A stretch of 64,000 nt of DNA from Kitasatospora sp. NBC_00240 (GTDB lineage Bacteria > Actinomycetota > Actinomycetes > Streptomycetales > Streptomycetaceae). The notes under the pieces were generated by a model that saw nothing but the letters and a program-made list of their open reading frames with translations, was not told where the DNA came from and did no database searches. How positions within the stretch are numbered: the first letter of the stretch is position 1; each line of letters begins with the position of its first letter. Position numbers and translations under genes: made by a program. The stretch lies in the NCBI RefSeq assembly GCF_026342405.1, contig NZ_JAPEMU010000003.1, forward strand, positions 1 through 64,000, given 5' to 3'. Below are positions 17,125 to 26,035 of this stretch, piece by piece.

Positions 17125-18402
17125 ATGATCCTGGAGGAGGGGCCCAAGAGGGATCTGCGGCAGCTGGTTCTGCCTCAGATCGGCAAGCTGGTTGCCACGG
17201 ATGATCCGTGGGACCCGTGGCAGATCCTGGACCCCCAGGGCCAACCGCTTGGGCCCGTTGCCCTGTACTTCGCAGACCTGTTGGCCGGCGGGAGTCCGGC
17301 CACCACCCTGCGCTCGTACGGCATGGACCTGCTTCGCTGGTGGCGGTTCCTCTGGGTGCTGGGAGTCGAGTGGGACCGCGCAACTCAACGCGACGCCCGT
17401 GACTTCGCCTTGTGGATGCGGATGGCCGACAAGCCGGTCCGACCGCACTGGCGCAACGGCAGTGAGCCCGACACCCGCCCCGCAGCCGGAAAGGTGCTAC
17501 CAGGGGCGCCGAACCCGGTGACCGGCAAGCTGACGATCGGTCCCAAGTACGCCCCGACCACCCGCGCGCACTGCGAGACCGTCCTACGGCAGTTCTACGA
17601 CTTCCATCTCGACCAGCGAACCGGGGCCCTGCTGGTCAATCCCTTCCCGCTGGTGCGGGGACGTCGAGAGCGTCGGAACGCCAGCCACAAGCCGACCGAG
17701 CCCTTCCAGCCCGAACGGAAGGGCCGCTACCGGCCGAAGGTCCCCAAGCGGATCCCGCGGCGGATCCCGGACGAGAAGTACACCGAGATCTTCGCCCGCA
17801 TCCGCCACAACCGGGACCGGGCCCTGCTGGAGGCATGGGCATCGAGCGGAGCCAGGGCCAGCGAGCTGCTGGGCGCTCAGCAGCAGCACGCCAAGCCGGG
17901 GCAGCAGGTGATCGGTGTGATCCGGAAAGGCACCGAGGACTTCCAGGAACTCCCGGCCTCCCCAGCCGCGTTCGTCTGGCTTCGGCTCTACCAGGAGGAG
18001 GTCTGGCGCCGCGGCGCCGGCCGCGGCCGCGCGGAACCGCTCTGGGTCACCTTGCGGCGGCCGTTCCGTCCGCTCACCTACGACGCGGCCCGGATCATGT
18101 TCACCCGCGTCAACCAGCTGCTGGGCAGCAACTGGACTCTCCATGACCTCCGGCACACGGCGTCCTTCCGCATGGCAAACGATCCCGAAATGTCTTTGCA
18201 CCACGTGCAGTTGATCCTCGGCCACAAGCACTTGAGCACCACGGAGACCTACTTGAACCCGAGCGCCGATGAGTTGATCGAGCACGGCCTGGCCCACCTC
18301 ACCAGGATGGCCAGGAAGCAGAACGCGCCTCAGCCGGCACCGCCGGCGCCCGGCTACAACCCCGATTCCCTGAACACGCTGTTCGGGGTGATCGACGGAT
18401 GA
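17125..18402 (+). CDS. Tyrosine recombinase, first of pair
   Basis: 425 aa site-specific recombinase. An N-terminal SAM-like/core-binding region (about 50-170) contains 'TTLRSYGMDLLRWWRFL'. The catalytic domain shows Arg in 'ASSGARASELLGA', the box 'LHDLRHTASFRM', then 'LILGHKHLSTTETYLNP' with the final His and the Tyr nucleophile. All key residues are visible, so it should be active. The next gene's ATG overlaps its TGA (ATGA). It lies just inside the left edge of the inserted element. Confidence 0.88.
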   Translation: MILEEGPKRDLRQLVLPQIGKLVATDDPWDPWQILDPQGQPLGPVALYFADLLAGGSPATTLRSYGMDLLRWWRFLWVLGVEWDRATQRDARDFALWMRMADKPVRPHWRNGSEPDTRPAAGKVLPGAPNPVTGKLTIGPKYAPTTRAHCETVLRQFYDFHLDQRTGALLVNPFPLVRGRRERRNASHKPTEPFQPERKGRYRPKVPKRIPRRIPDEKYTEIFARIRHNRDRALLEAWASSGARASELLGAQQQHAKPGQQVIGVIRKGTEDFQELPASPAAFVWLRLYQEEVWRRGAGRGRAEPLWVTLRRPFRPLTYDAARIMFTRVNQLLGSNWTLHDLRHTASFRMANDPEMSLHHVQLILGHKHLSTTETYLNPSADELIEHGLAHLTRMARKQNAPQPAPPAPGYNPDSLNTLFGVIDG

Positions 18403-20843
18403 CCCAGACCACGACCCGCGCACCGCTGGCCACCCGGTCCACCCCGACCCAGACCCTCCGCCCCTACGCCGGGGCCGAGGCCACAGACCTCCTGGAGAGG
18501 TTCCCGCCCCGGGAGCCTCAGCTCTCCTGGCTGGCCACGGAGGCCAGCCGGGAGGACGTCCTCGGGCGCCTCCAGAAGCCGCCTCTGGCCGGTTCGACCG
18601 ACAGCGCTCAGGAATCCCGGAAGCGGGGCGCTCGCGCGCTCCTGTCCTGGCTGGAGTCCTACCCCGGCGGCAACTGGCAGGCCCGGTGGGCCGCGAGCCC
18701 AGCAGCCTCGAACCCCAAGACCTGGCACGCCGAGATCGTCGGCTGGTGCCGCCAGCACGGCATTGCCCGCGTCGACCGGCAGTGCCTGGACTCCGGCATC
18801 CTGGCGCTGATCAGCGCGGACGTGATCCGCCCTGAGCTGAGCTGGCTTGCCGCGCGGCCCTCTCGGTTTCTTGGTCCGGCCATCGCCGAGGCACGCGACC
18901 CCGAGGGGTTCGCCCGCCTCGAACGGATCATCCCGCCCGACATCCGGGGCATCCCGGCCGCCAGCGCCGGGCTGACCTACCTCGCCCAGATGATCGCCGT
19001 CAACGGCGGAGGCATCGACGACATCGTCGTGGGCGACTTCCTGGCGATGCGTCAGATTCGCGGCGCCGCACAGGCCAAGGCCCTTCGACTGGCCTACTAC
19101 TGGCTGCGGGACCTCGACCTGCTGCCGGCCGACGCACCGGCCACGTTGTTGCTCCTGGAGAACCGCACCGGACAGTTGACGCCCGCCCAGCTCATCGACC
19201 GGTACTTCCTGAAGTCGCAGCCGATCCGCGACCTCCTGGTGGACTACCTGACCGAACGCTCACCCGGCATGGACTTCAACTCGCTCAAGCACCTGTCGTC
19301 CCTGCTGGCCAAGGTCTTCTGGCAGGACATCGAGCGACACCACCCCGGGCTGGATTCGCTGGACCTGCCGCCAGATGTCAGCGCGGCCTGGAAGACGCGA
19401 GTCGCGACGAAAGTGGTCCGCACCCGGCAGCCGGACGGCTCCGTCATCGAGGAGATCCACCCACGCACCAGTAAGACCGCCGTGATGATGGCCGTCCGCA
19501 CCCTCTACCTGGATCTCGTGGCTTGGTCGCTCGACGAACCGGCCCGCTGGGGACCCTGGACCGCGCCCTGCCCGGTCAGCGAGGCCGAGACCTCGGGCAA
19601 GAAGCGCGAGCAGGGCCAGAAGACCCGCTCCGACCAGCGCACGCGAGAGCGCCTGCCTGTCCTGCCGACCGTTGTCCGCGTCGCCGACCGGCGGCTCAAG
19701 GAAGCCCGAACCCGGCTCGACGCCATCAGCGCGGCACCGTTCGGCGCCTCCTTCACGGTCCTCGGCGAGACGTTCACCGCGGCCAAGAGCACCAAGCGGT
19801 CCGCCGGCACGCCCAGCCGTTCCTACGACAGCCTCGGCGGCTACCGCTACTTCGGAACGGAGGAGAAGCACGCCTTCTGGGCATGGGCCGCCATCGAGAT
19901 CCTGCGGCACACCGGCATCCGGATCGAGGAACTACTCGAACTGAGTCACCACAGCATCATCCGCTACAAGCTGCCCTCCACCGGCGAGGTCGTGCCGCTC
20001 CTGCAGATCGCCCCGTCCAAGACTGACCAGGAGCGACTCGTCCTGATCAGCCCGGAGTTGGCCGACGTACTGAGCGCGGTCGTCTCCCGAGTCCGCAACG
20101 AGAACGGTGTCATCCCGTCGATCGCGAGCTACGACATGCACGAACGGGTCTGGAACGCACCGATGCCGCTGCTGTTCCAGTGGACCAACGACAGCGAACG
20201 CCGCCCCATCTCGATCGCGACGATCCGTCGCGCGCTCATCCGGACCCTGGAAGCGTCCGGCATCACCGACGCGAGCGGAAAGGTGCTGCAGTTCCAGCCC
20301 CACGATTTCCGGCGAATCTTCATCACCGACGCGATCCTCAACGGGCTGCCCCCGCACATCGCCCAGGTCATCGCCGGCCACCGCGACATCAACACCACGA
20401 TGGGCTACAACGCGGTCTATCCACAAGCGGTCCTCGAAGCACACCGGGCCTTCATCGCCCGCCGACGCAGCGTTCGCCCGACCGAGGAGTATCGAGCGGT
20501 CAGCACCGAAGAGTGGGACGAGTTCCTCGGGCACTTCGCACGGAGGAAGCTCTCGCTCGGCACCTGCGGACGCGCCTACGGGTCGGACTGCGTCCATGAA
20601 CACGCCTGCATCCGATGCCCCGTCCTCATCGTTGATCCCTTCGAGCGAGGCCGTCTCGAAGAGGTCCGGGACAACCTCGTCGAACGGATCACTGAAGCTG
20701 AGCGCGAGGGCTGGCTACAGGACGTCGAGGGCCTGTCCGTGAGCCTCGATGCTGCCAAGGAGAAGATCGCCCGTCTCAAGGAGCAAGAAGATCGGCGATC
20801 GACAACTTACCTGGGGATTCCCACCATCCGAGAGACAGACTGA
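18399..20843 (+). CDS. Large tyrosine recombinase, second of pair
   Basis: 814 aa, longer than a normal integrase (300-450). The catalytic part is at about 490-690: 'HTGIRIEELLEL' (Arg), 'FQPHDFRRIFITD' (HxxR), 'QVIAGHRDINTTMGYNAV' (His and Tyr). After it comes 'CGRAYGSDCVHEHACIRCPVL', a cysteine/histidine knot, and a coiled-coil-like end ('AAKEKIARLKEQED'). Long second recombinases with a C-terminal Cys motif are typical of multi-recombinase elements. Coupled to the first recombinase. Confidence 0.88.
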   Translation: MTQTTTRAPLATRSTPTQTLRPYAGAEATDLLERFPPREPQLSWLATEASREDVLGRLQKPPLAGSTDSAQESRKRGARALLSWLESYPGGNWQARWAASPAASNPKTWHAEIVGWCRQHGIARVDRQCLDSGILALISADVIRPELSWLAARPSRFLGPAIAEARDPEGFARLERIIPPDIRGIPAASAGLTYLAQMIAVNGGGIDDIVVGDFLAMRQIRGAAQAKALRLAYYWLRDLDLLPADAPATLLLLENRTGQLTPAQLIDRYFLKSQPIRDLLVDYLTERSPGMDFNSLKHLSSLLAKVFWQDIERHHPGLDSLDLPPDVSAAWKTRVATKVVRTRQPDGSVIEEIHPRTSKTAVMMAVRTLYLDLVAWSLDEPARWGPWTAPCPVSEAETSGKKREQGQKTRSDQRTRERLPVLPTVVRVADRRLKEARTRLDAISAAPFGASFTVLGETFTAAKSTKRSAGTPSRSYDSLGGYRYFGTEEKHAFWAWAAIEILRHTGIRIEELLELSHHSIIRYKLPSTGEVVPLLQIAPSKTDQERLVLISPELADVLSAVVSRVRNENGVIPSIASYDMHERVWNAPMPLLFQWTNDSERRPISIATIRRALIRTLEASGITDASGKVLQFQPHDFRRIFITDAILNGLPPHIAQVIAGHRDINTTMGYNAVYPQAVLEAHRAFIARRRSVRPTEEYRAVSTEEWDEFLGHFARRKLSLGTCGRAYGSDCVHEHACIRCPVLIVDPFERGRLEEVRDNLVERITEAEREGWLQDVEGLSVSLDAAKEKIARLKEQEDRRSTTYLGIPTIRETD

Positions 20844-20880
20844 CCAACCCGTCAGAGGCGACTCGGGTGGTCACAGACGC

Positions 20881-21312
20881 TTAGGAGTCACGGGGGCGCC
20901 GAAGCCAACGCTCCCTGTGGTCAGGTTCGCCGAGGGCAAGATCCGGGTCACTTCGGCCCTCCAGCGCCTCGTCCCACAGGTGCCGCAGAGCCTCCTCGAA
21001 AGTGATGGACTTGAACACCGTGGCCGAGTACCGCTCCCCGTCCTTGGCGATGCCAGACCGCCTGCACAAGACGGTGAAGACCGCGTCCACCGTGGCCCAA
21101 CGGGTGGGGACGGCCTTCCCTCGCAGCATCTGACGGATCGTCTCCCGGCTGGCGGTGCAATCGAACTCGCCATCGTTGAGGACGTCACTGGCGAGCTCGC
21201 GCAGCGGGGGCCGCTTCGCCTCGCGGTAGTGGAAGAAGATCTCCTGCACGAACAACCTCGACGGCCCGTCGGGGAGTTCGTCGATGGACGGCATGGTCAG
21301 GTGCTTGCTCAC
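20881..21312 (-). CDS. HTH regulator of the element
   Basis: 143 aa from a GTG preceded by GAGGGGG. 'PPLRELASDVLNDGEFDCTASRETIRQMLRGKAVPTRWATVDAVFTVLCRRSG' is the XRE-like helical module that streptomycetes often place in front of signalling proteins. Here it stands alone, divergent from the small membrane-protein gene and convergent with the recombinases, so it may regulate element genes. Confidence 0.7.
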   Translation of the reverse strand: MSKHLTMPSIDELPDGPSRLFVQEIFFHYREAKRPPLRELASDVLNDGEFDCTASRETIRQMLRGKAVPTRWATVDAVFTVLCRRSGIAKDGERYSATVFKSITFEEALRHLWDEALEGRSDPDLALGEPDHRERWLRRPRDS

Positions 21313-21507
21313 GTGGCCCCCTCGGCATGTGTCTGGCCGCATGGCCACAATGACAAGCTACGGCAGGCTATGGCAATCCTTGACAACCTTCGAGGGCGGA
21401 AGACCGGAGGGGCCAAGTGGTTCTGGGGGTGCTGGAACCTGGAATTGAGCAGGTCAGCCGCTGGATGGCTGCCGGCTCTGCCCAAGTTCGAAGACCTGGA
21501 GGGGAAC

Positions 21508-21753
21508 GTGGAAGAGATCGTTGCGCAGCCGGAGAAGGCCCTCGCGCGGCTAGTGAGCGCCTGCCGTCGCCGTCGCCGCACGCTGGTGACGGGCGTTGCG
21601 GTCACGTTGGTGGGGGCCGTCGTGGCGGGAGTGATGTTCTGGGCGCCGGTCGAACGGGCCAACCTCCTCGTCCAGTTGCTGAGCCCCATCTTGGCTGCTG
21701 TGATCGCCGGCGCTCTGACCGAGTACTGGAAGCGTAGCCGAGGCAGTCGCTGA
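21508..21753 (+). CDS. Small two-helix membrane protein
   Basis: 81 aa from the GTG that follows GGAGGGG. A basic patch 'RRRRR' is followed by two membrane helices ('TLVTGVAVTLVGAVVAGVMF' and 'LLSPILAAVIAGALTEYW'). A longer version from ATG 21370 is possible but has a weaker ribosome site. Last gene before the right edge of the inserted element; role unknown. Confidence 0.5.
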   Translation: MEEIVAQPEKALARLVSACRRRRRTLVTGVAVTLVGAVVAGVMFWAPVERANLLVQLLSPILAAVIAGALTEYWKRSRGSR

Positions 21754-21850
21754 CATGCCAGGTGGGGATGGCTAGGGCTGCCGGCCCTGCCTGGCAGTCA
21801 TCACCATTCGAGGTCCGCTGGCTATTGATCAGCAGATGGGACCTCAGTAG

Positions 21851-22597
21851 TTCGGAGAAACCGGAACCCATGTCCACTTCACCGGCGAGGGGGGCACCGA
21901 CGGATTGGATCAGCAGCCCAACCGCGGGAACGGCACGATCCTCAAGCACCGGACGGAGGGCCGTACGCTGCGGCTGTTCACTCTCTTGCCGGGAGCGCTC
22001 CCCCGCTACCTGGGGGCCTATGCACTCGACCCGCAGGTCCCGTACGTGCGGGCCGACGTCCGAGCGGAATCGGGCACGGCCGACCGCAGCGTCCTCGTCT
22101 TCCGGCTTCTTCCGCTCGACTGTCCACCCACCACCCTGCCTGGCACGGACGCGGTCGCCACCGAGCTCCAGCTCAAGCGCACCGCTCCGCTCCAGGCCAG
22201 CCCCACGCCGCTCCACTGGTCGGATCTGCTGCCCGGGCAGAAGGCCGCCTGGACCCTGTCGGAGGCCTATGAGCGCCATCTCCGCCTCACCGAAGGACAC
22301 GAGGTCACCGGCTACCGGATCACGCTTCCAGGGCACCTGACGCCGTTTCCGGTGCAGCTCTTCGATCTCACCCGTAACGAGCTGGTCGTCGTACGGGCTG
22401 TCACCGCACGCTCGTCACTGCTGCTGGCCCTGGGCGAACTGTTCGACCTCGTCAGGCACTTCGCCGACACGCCGCGCAAGCTCCTGCTGCTGGCCAAGCA
22501 GCCCGACGATACCTTCCTCGAACTGTGCGCCGAGAAGAACGTCACCGTCAGCTGGCCCGACGGGACGGGGACCTTCGTGCGAGCCCCATCCGTCTGA
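21851..22597 (+). pseudogene. SRA-like (ScoMcrA-type) protein, 3' half
   Basis: The frame resumes as 'FGETGTHVHFTGEGGTD', then QQPNRGNGTILKHRTEGRTLRLF. This continues the SRA-like pattern (F-H-Y/F-T-G-E-G ... G-D-Q ... G-N ... A-I-L-x-H ... G-R-x-L-R-L-F) begun at 16901. A C-terminal domain follows ('TPFPVQLFDLTRNELVVVRAVTARSSLLLALGELFDLVRHF') that matches the usual nuclease-fold end, except that the expected E-A-K catalytic step reads V-R-A. No start of its own is convincing; a TTG at 21905 would miss conserved residues. Confidence 0.7.
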
Positions 22598-22610
22598 CCC
22601 TCCCACTTGA

Positions 22611-22643
22611 GTGTCCCGCCCAGCCTCGGGCCGGGCGGGACAC
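22611..22643 (+). terminator. Hairpin between the SRA-like 3' half and the DUF4007 gene
   Basis: Perfect 11-bp stem GTGTCCCGCCC / GGGCGGGACAC with an 11-base loop, 13 bases after the stop. Confidence 0.6.
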
Positions 22644-22668
22644 CTCCCTTGACGAGAGCGAGACCGCC

Positions 22669-23667
22669 GTGCGCGATTACCAGCCTCCACTGTCCGGCTG
22701 CACCCGCACCTTCGCCAGGCATGGCTCCTACCCTCCGCGGCAGGGATGGCTATTGAAGGTCCACGAAGCCGTCCAAGCGGACCCTGGACTGTTCAGCCGG
22801 GCCGACGCCACGGTCGTGCTCGGCGTCGGCTCGAGCATGGTCCCGTCGATGAAGTTCTGGTCACGCGCCTTCGGGCTTCTCGAGGACGCTCCGCGACCCG
22901 CAGGGGCCGGCGGCGAGCAGCGCCCGACCCGTCGTGGGCACTGGCTTCTCGCCGAGGACGGCGCCGACCCGTACCTCGAACTTCCCTCGAGTCTGTGGCT
23001 GCTGCACTGGTGGCTGCTCAGTGGCACCTGCCAGGTGCCCACCTGGTTCTACCTGTTCGGCTGCGCCGGGCTGTCCCGCCAGACCCGCCTGGAGCTGCGG
23101 GCGGCTGTGCGTCGCGCCGCAGTGGAGACCGGCTGGGCCCAGCCCTCCGAAGGGCTCGTGAGCCGGGACATCGCCGCGCTTGTCTCGATGTACGCCCCCA
23201 CGCAGCGCTCGCGCGACCAGCCCCGCGCCACGCTGGAGGACGTGTTGTCGAACCCGTTCCGTGACCTTGGAATCCTCCAGACAACGACTGAGGGGGCACT
23301 TCACCGTGCCCGCAGGGGCGAGGAGGCGCTCGTGGTGAACCGCTGGGCCGGCCGGCTGGCCCCCCGCGCCGTGCTGGCGTACGCCTGCCTGTCCTACGCA
23401 CACCGCCTGGCGCCCGAGGCGCGGGCCGTCAGTCTCGCCCGCCTTGCAACCGATCCCGCAGGGCCAGGCCGACTGATGCTCGCCGATGCTCCCGCGCTGC
23501 GGTCGGCCCTCGAGGTCGCCAGGGCCGACCTGCCGGACCTGGGCCTCGAGCTCGCCGAGACGATCGGTGACACCCGCCTCGTGTATCCCCGGCCGGCCGA
23601 TGAATCGGCCGACCTGATCCTGGCCGCGCACTACCGGCGAGAGGACGGTCCTGATGGGCGACGGTGA
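22669..23667 (+). CDS. DUF4007 family protein
   Basis: 332 aa, GTG start. 'FARHGSYPPRQGWLLKVHEAV', then DATVVLGVGSSMVPSMKFW and 'AFGLLED', is the hallmark N-terminus of DUF4007; the remainder is the helical body of that family. DUF4007 genes are often found in defence-type neighbourhoods, including those that modify DNA by phosphorothioation. That is family knowledge, not shown here. It follows the SRA-like gene, and the next small gene overlaps its end by 14 bases. Confidence 0.8.
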   Translation: MRDYQPPLSGCTRTFARHGSYPPRQGWLLKVHEAVQADPGLFSRADATVVLGVGSSMVPSMKFWSRAFGLLEDAPRPAGAGGEQRPTRRGHWLLAEDGADPYLELPSSLWLLHWWLLSGTCQVPTWFYLFGCAGLSRQTRLELRAAVRRAAVETGWAQPSEGLVSRDIAALVSMYAPTQRSRDQPRATLEDVLSNPFRDLGILQTTTEGALHRARRGEEALVVNRWAGRLAPRAVLAYACLSYAHRLAPEARAVSLARLATDPAGPGRLMLADAPALRSALEVARADLPDLGLELAETIGDTRLVYPRPADESADLILAAHYRREDGPDGRR

Positions 23668-24096
23668 CGTCCTGAAGCTGAGAAACGCTCCTCGTGGGGA
23701 AAGCAGGTCATTGTCCTGCAGCTGGACGCGGAGATCGTCCAGCGTGCCCAAGCCGGCCACGTGCGCTACCAGGCAGTGGCGCGGCGGCGCGAGCAAATCC
23801 GCGACACTGCCCGCGCTGCATACCGGACGGCGGAGGCGCTCTGGAACGAGCGGCAGGAGCAGGCGGCTTACAGCGAATTCCTGGTCCAGTACGGCGAGCC
23901 GAGCCTGGGGGAGGGGCACCGCAAAAGGATCAAGCTGCCTACTCTTCCCGAACCGCCCGACCAGCCCCGGCACAGCTCCAGGCTGCTTGGCACCTCGTGG
24001 TTCACCGTCCTCAGCACTCTCATCGAGTCCGGCGCGGACCTTGCCGACTACACCCTCGGACAAGCGCTCCAGACTCAGGGTGTGACCGGCATCTGA
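23654..24096 (+). pseudogene. Small gene with an early frameshift
   Basis: ATG at 23654 opens 'MGDGDVLKLRNAPRGE', then loses the frame in the run GGGGAAA at about 23696-23702. Adding one A rejoins it to 'KQVIVLQLDAEIVQRAQAGH', then VRYQAVARRREQIRDTA, and so on to 'GQALQTQGVTGI' at 24096, about 147 aa in total. The second part has natural composition and a helical, Arg/Glu-rich start. Either a real frameshift or a homopolymer error. Function unknown; it overlaps DUF4007 and is probably cotranscribed. Confidence 0.55.
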
Positions 24097-24153
24097 AGCG
24101 CTGCACACCCTGCCTCTGCACCCGCGCGACCTGACTCCCGCAGGTAGGGACGA

Positions 24154-24336
24154 TCACCGGAGGCCGATCGGCTCGCCGTCCAACGCGGCCGCGAACTGCG
24201 AGAGCAGGGCGCCAGCGAGCGCGAGCAGAGCGGCGTCCATCCGGACCGTCTGCGCGTCCGGGGTGGGGGTGGCGGGGTGCCGGTCGACGATGGCCGCGCC
24301 CCGGTCCCGGTCGTGACGTTCCAGGGCGGTGGTCAT
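24154..24336 (-). CDS. Possible small protein
   Basis: 60 aa, ATG start, weak ribosome site. It begins MTTALERHDRDRGAAIVDRH and has a hydrophobic helix near the end ('DAALLALAGALLSQFAAAL'). It could be a real small protein or an accidental frame. Only its natural composition supports it. Confidence 0.35.
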   Translation of the reverse strand: MTTALERHDRDRGAAIVDRHPATPTPDAQTVRMDAALLALAGALLSQFAAALDGEPIGLR

Positions 24337-24700
24337 ACCGAACATCGTGTGCTCGCCGCGCAGGCCAGGGCAGACCGCTCCTCTGCGTGGCCGCCCGGGT
24401 TCGCCCACCCGGCCCCCGCAGGCGGGGTTGTCGCGTTGTCGGGCTGGTGTCCATCCCGTGGCGTGGCCGCGTACGGTGGGCACCCGGTCCCAATCAGCCC
24501 TGCTCGGTCGATTCCTTCGCCGCCCGACGGCACCCTGGCCGGCGATTCTCAACGGCTGTTGGTCGTGGGGAAGTTCTCGTGTCGAGACGGGTCCTGGTGC
24601 GTCTGCGACAGACGATCTTCTGGTTGCTCTAGAGTCGGTGCGAGCTTCCCGGTGGCGCCCCGCGCTGCCGGGTTTCGTGTTCTCTGGGCGGAGTTGGATC
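24337..24700. other. Intergenic before the exporter gene
   Basis: No convincing gene. The stretch leads into the MFS gene, whose ribosome site (GGCGGAG) lies at 24687-24693. The promoter of the exporter gene is expected here but I could not define it. Confidence 0.35.
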
Positions 24701-26035
24701 TTGCGAAACGTGTGGCCGCTGGACCGGAAAGCGGCGGGCTCTGTCCCACGGATCGGCTGGGGGGCCCGCGTCCGGGAGGCAGGTGCGCCGCTGGCGATCA
24801 GACCGTACCGACTGCACTTCACCGCCCGTCTGCTGTCGTGGACTGGGTCGGCGGTCTCCCCGATCGGCCTGGCGTTCGCGGTGCTGCACATCGGCGGGGG
24901 CGCCAGCGCGCTCGGGCTGGTGCTCGCGGCCAGCGTGGTGCCGCAGATCCTGCTGCTGCTGGTGGGCGGCGTGGTGGCGGACCGGCTCTCCCGGGCCCGG
25001 GTCATGGTGTGGTCCAACATCGTCTGCGCCGTGGCGGAAGCGCTGGTCGTCATGCTGCTGTGGACCGGCGCTGCCCGGGTGTGGCACCTGGTGGCGATGT
25101 CGGCGGCTTGCGGGGCTGCGTCGGCGTTCTTCAACCCGGCGGCAGGCGGCATCGTGGTGGAGGTCGTGCCCGCCGAGATGCGGCACGCGGCTAACGCGCT
25201 GCTCAAGATCGGGCAGAACACGGTGAAGGTCGCCGGTCCCGCGCTCGGCGGCGTGCTGGTCGCGGACTTCGGGCCGAGCTGGGTGATCGGTTGGGACGCG
25301 CTCACCTTCGCCGCCTCCGCGGTGCTCTTCGCCAGGATCGACCTCGGCGCCGGGCGGGTGAAGATGAAGGCCCGCTTCACCGCCGACTTGCGCGAGGGCT
25401 GGGAGGACTTCCGTTCCCGGCGCTGGCTGTGGGTGATGGTCTGCCAGTCCGCCCTGGTCGTGCCGGTGTGGCTGGCCGGCTACCAGTTGCTCGGCCCGGT
25501 CTACGGGGCCCGGTTCCTGGGCGGTGCGGCGCCGTGGGGCGCGGTGGTGTCCGGGTTCACCGCAGGGCTGGTGGCCGGCGCCGCCGTCGCGCTGCTGTGG
25601 AAGCCGCGCTGGGTCGGGCGGGTGGTGTGCCTGGGCACCGGGTCGATGGCGCTTCCGCTGGCCGCGATGGCGCTGGCCGCCCCGCTGCCGGTCCTCATCG
25701 TTGCGACCGCGGCGGCCGGCACGGGGCTGGCGATCAGCATGACCGTGTGGGCCTCCTTGGTGCAGGAGCGCATCCCCGCGGACCGCCTCAGCCGCACGAT
25801 GTCGTACTCGACGCTCGGTCAGATCCTGCCGGTGCCCCTCGGGTACCTCCTCGCGGGACCGGCCTCCCACGCCTTCGGGGTCCGCTCCACCCTCGCCGTC
25901 GGCGCCCTGGTGATCACGGCGGCCGCCGTCGTGCCGCTGGTGATCCGTCAGGTGCGCTGGCTCTCCCTGGCCGCCGACGAGGAGACGACGGCAGCCGGCG
26001 GCGAGCTCGTCTCGGCGGCCCGGGCCCCGAGGTAG
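24701..26035 (+). CDS. MFS exporter of the RiPP cluster
   Basis: About 444 aa with twelve hydrophobic segments typical of the major facilitator superfamily. The loop 'GGVVADRLSRARVMVW' after the second helix is the usual G-x3-D-R/K motif of drug or peptide exporters. The TTG start is chosen for its GGCGGAG ribosome site seven bases away; GTG 24710 is an alternative. A much longer frame from 24329 is rejected because that N-terminus is low complexity. It is convergent with, and overlaps by 88 bases, the tfuA-like gene. It probably exports the thioamide peptide. Confidence 0.85.
   Translation: MRNVWPLDRKAAGSVPRIGWGARVREAGAPLAIRPYRLHFTARLLSWTGSAVSPIGLAFAVLHIGGGASALGLVLAASVVPQILLLLVGGVVADRLSRARVMVWSNIVCAVAEALVVMLLWTGAARVWHLVAMSAACGAASAFFNPAAGGIVVEVVPAEMRHAANALLKIGQNTVKVAGPALGGVLVADFGPSWVIGWDALTFAASAVLFARIDLGAGRVKMKARFTADLREGWEDFRSRRWLWVMVCQSALVVPVWLAGYQLLGPVYGARFLGGAAPWGAVVSGFTAGLVAGAAVALLWKPRWVGRVVCLGTGSMALPLAAMALAAPLPVLIVATAAAGTGLAISMTVWASLVQERIPADRLSRTMSYSTLGQILPVPLGYLLAGPASHAFGVRSTLAVGALVITAAAVVPLVIRQVRWLSLAADEETTAAGGELVSAARAPR

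Larger units (their letters stand above)
17060..21850 (+). mobile_element. 4.8-kb tyrosine-recombinase element inserted in the SRA-like gene
   Basis: Boundaries are inferred from where the split gene stops (17059) and resumes (21851), accurate to about ten bases. Inside are two coupled tyrosine recombinases (425 and 814 aa), a minus-strand HTH protein and a small membrane protein. Inverted octamers CCGAACTA (17070-17077) and TAGTTCGG (21848-21855) lie at the two junctions. Two collinear recombinases with a small third gene recall the Tn554-type logic, but this is a resemblance and not an assignment. Confidence 0.7.

Noticed and set aside
24154..24336. Possible second RiPP precursor near the exporter
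   Set aside because: Weak ribosome site, helical hydrophobic end and no core-like composition; the peptide at 28610-28768 is far better placed and supported.
24329..24700. Long N-terminal extension of the MFS gene
   Set aside because: The extra residues are Arg/Pro-rich and non-natural; a good ribosome site exists at the shorter start.
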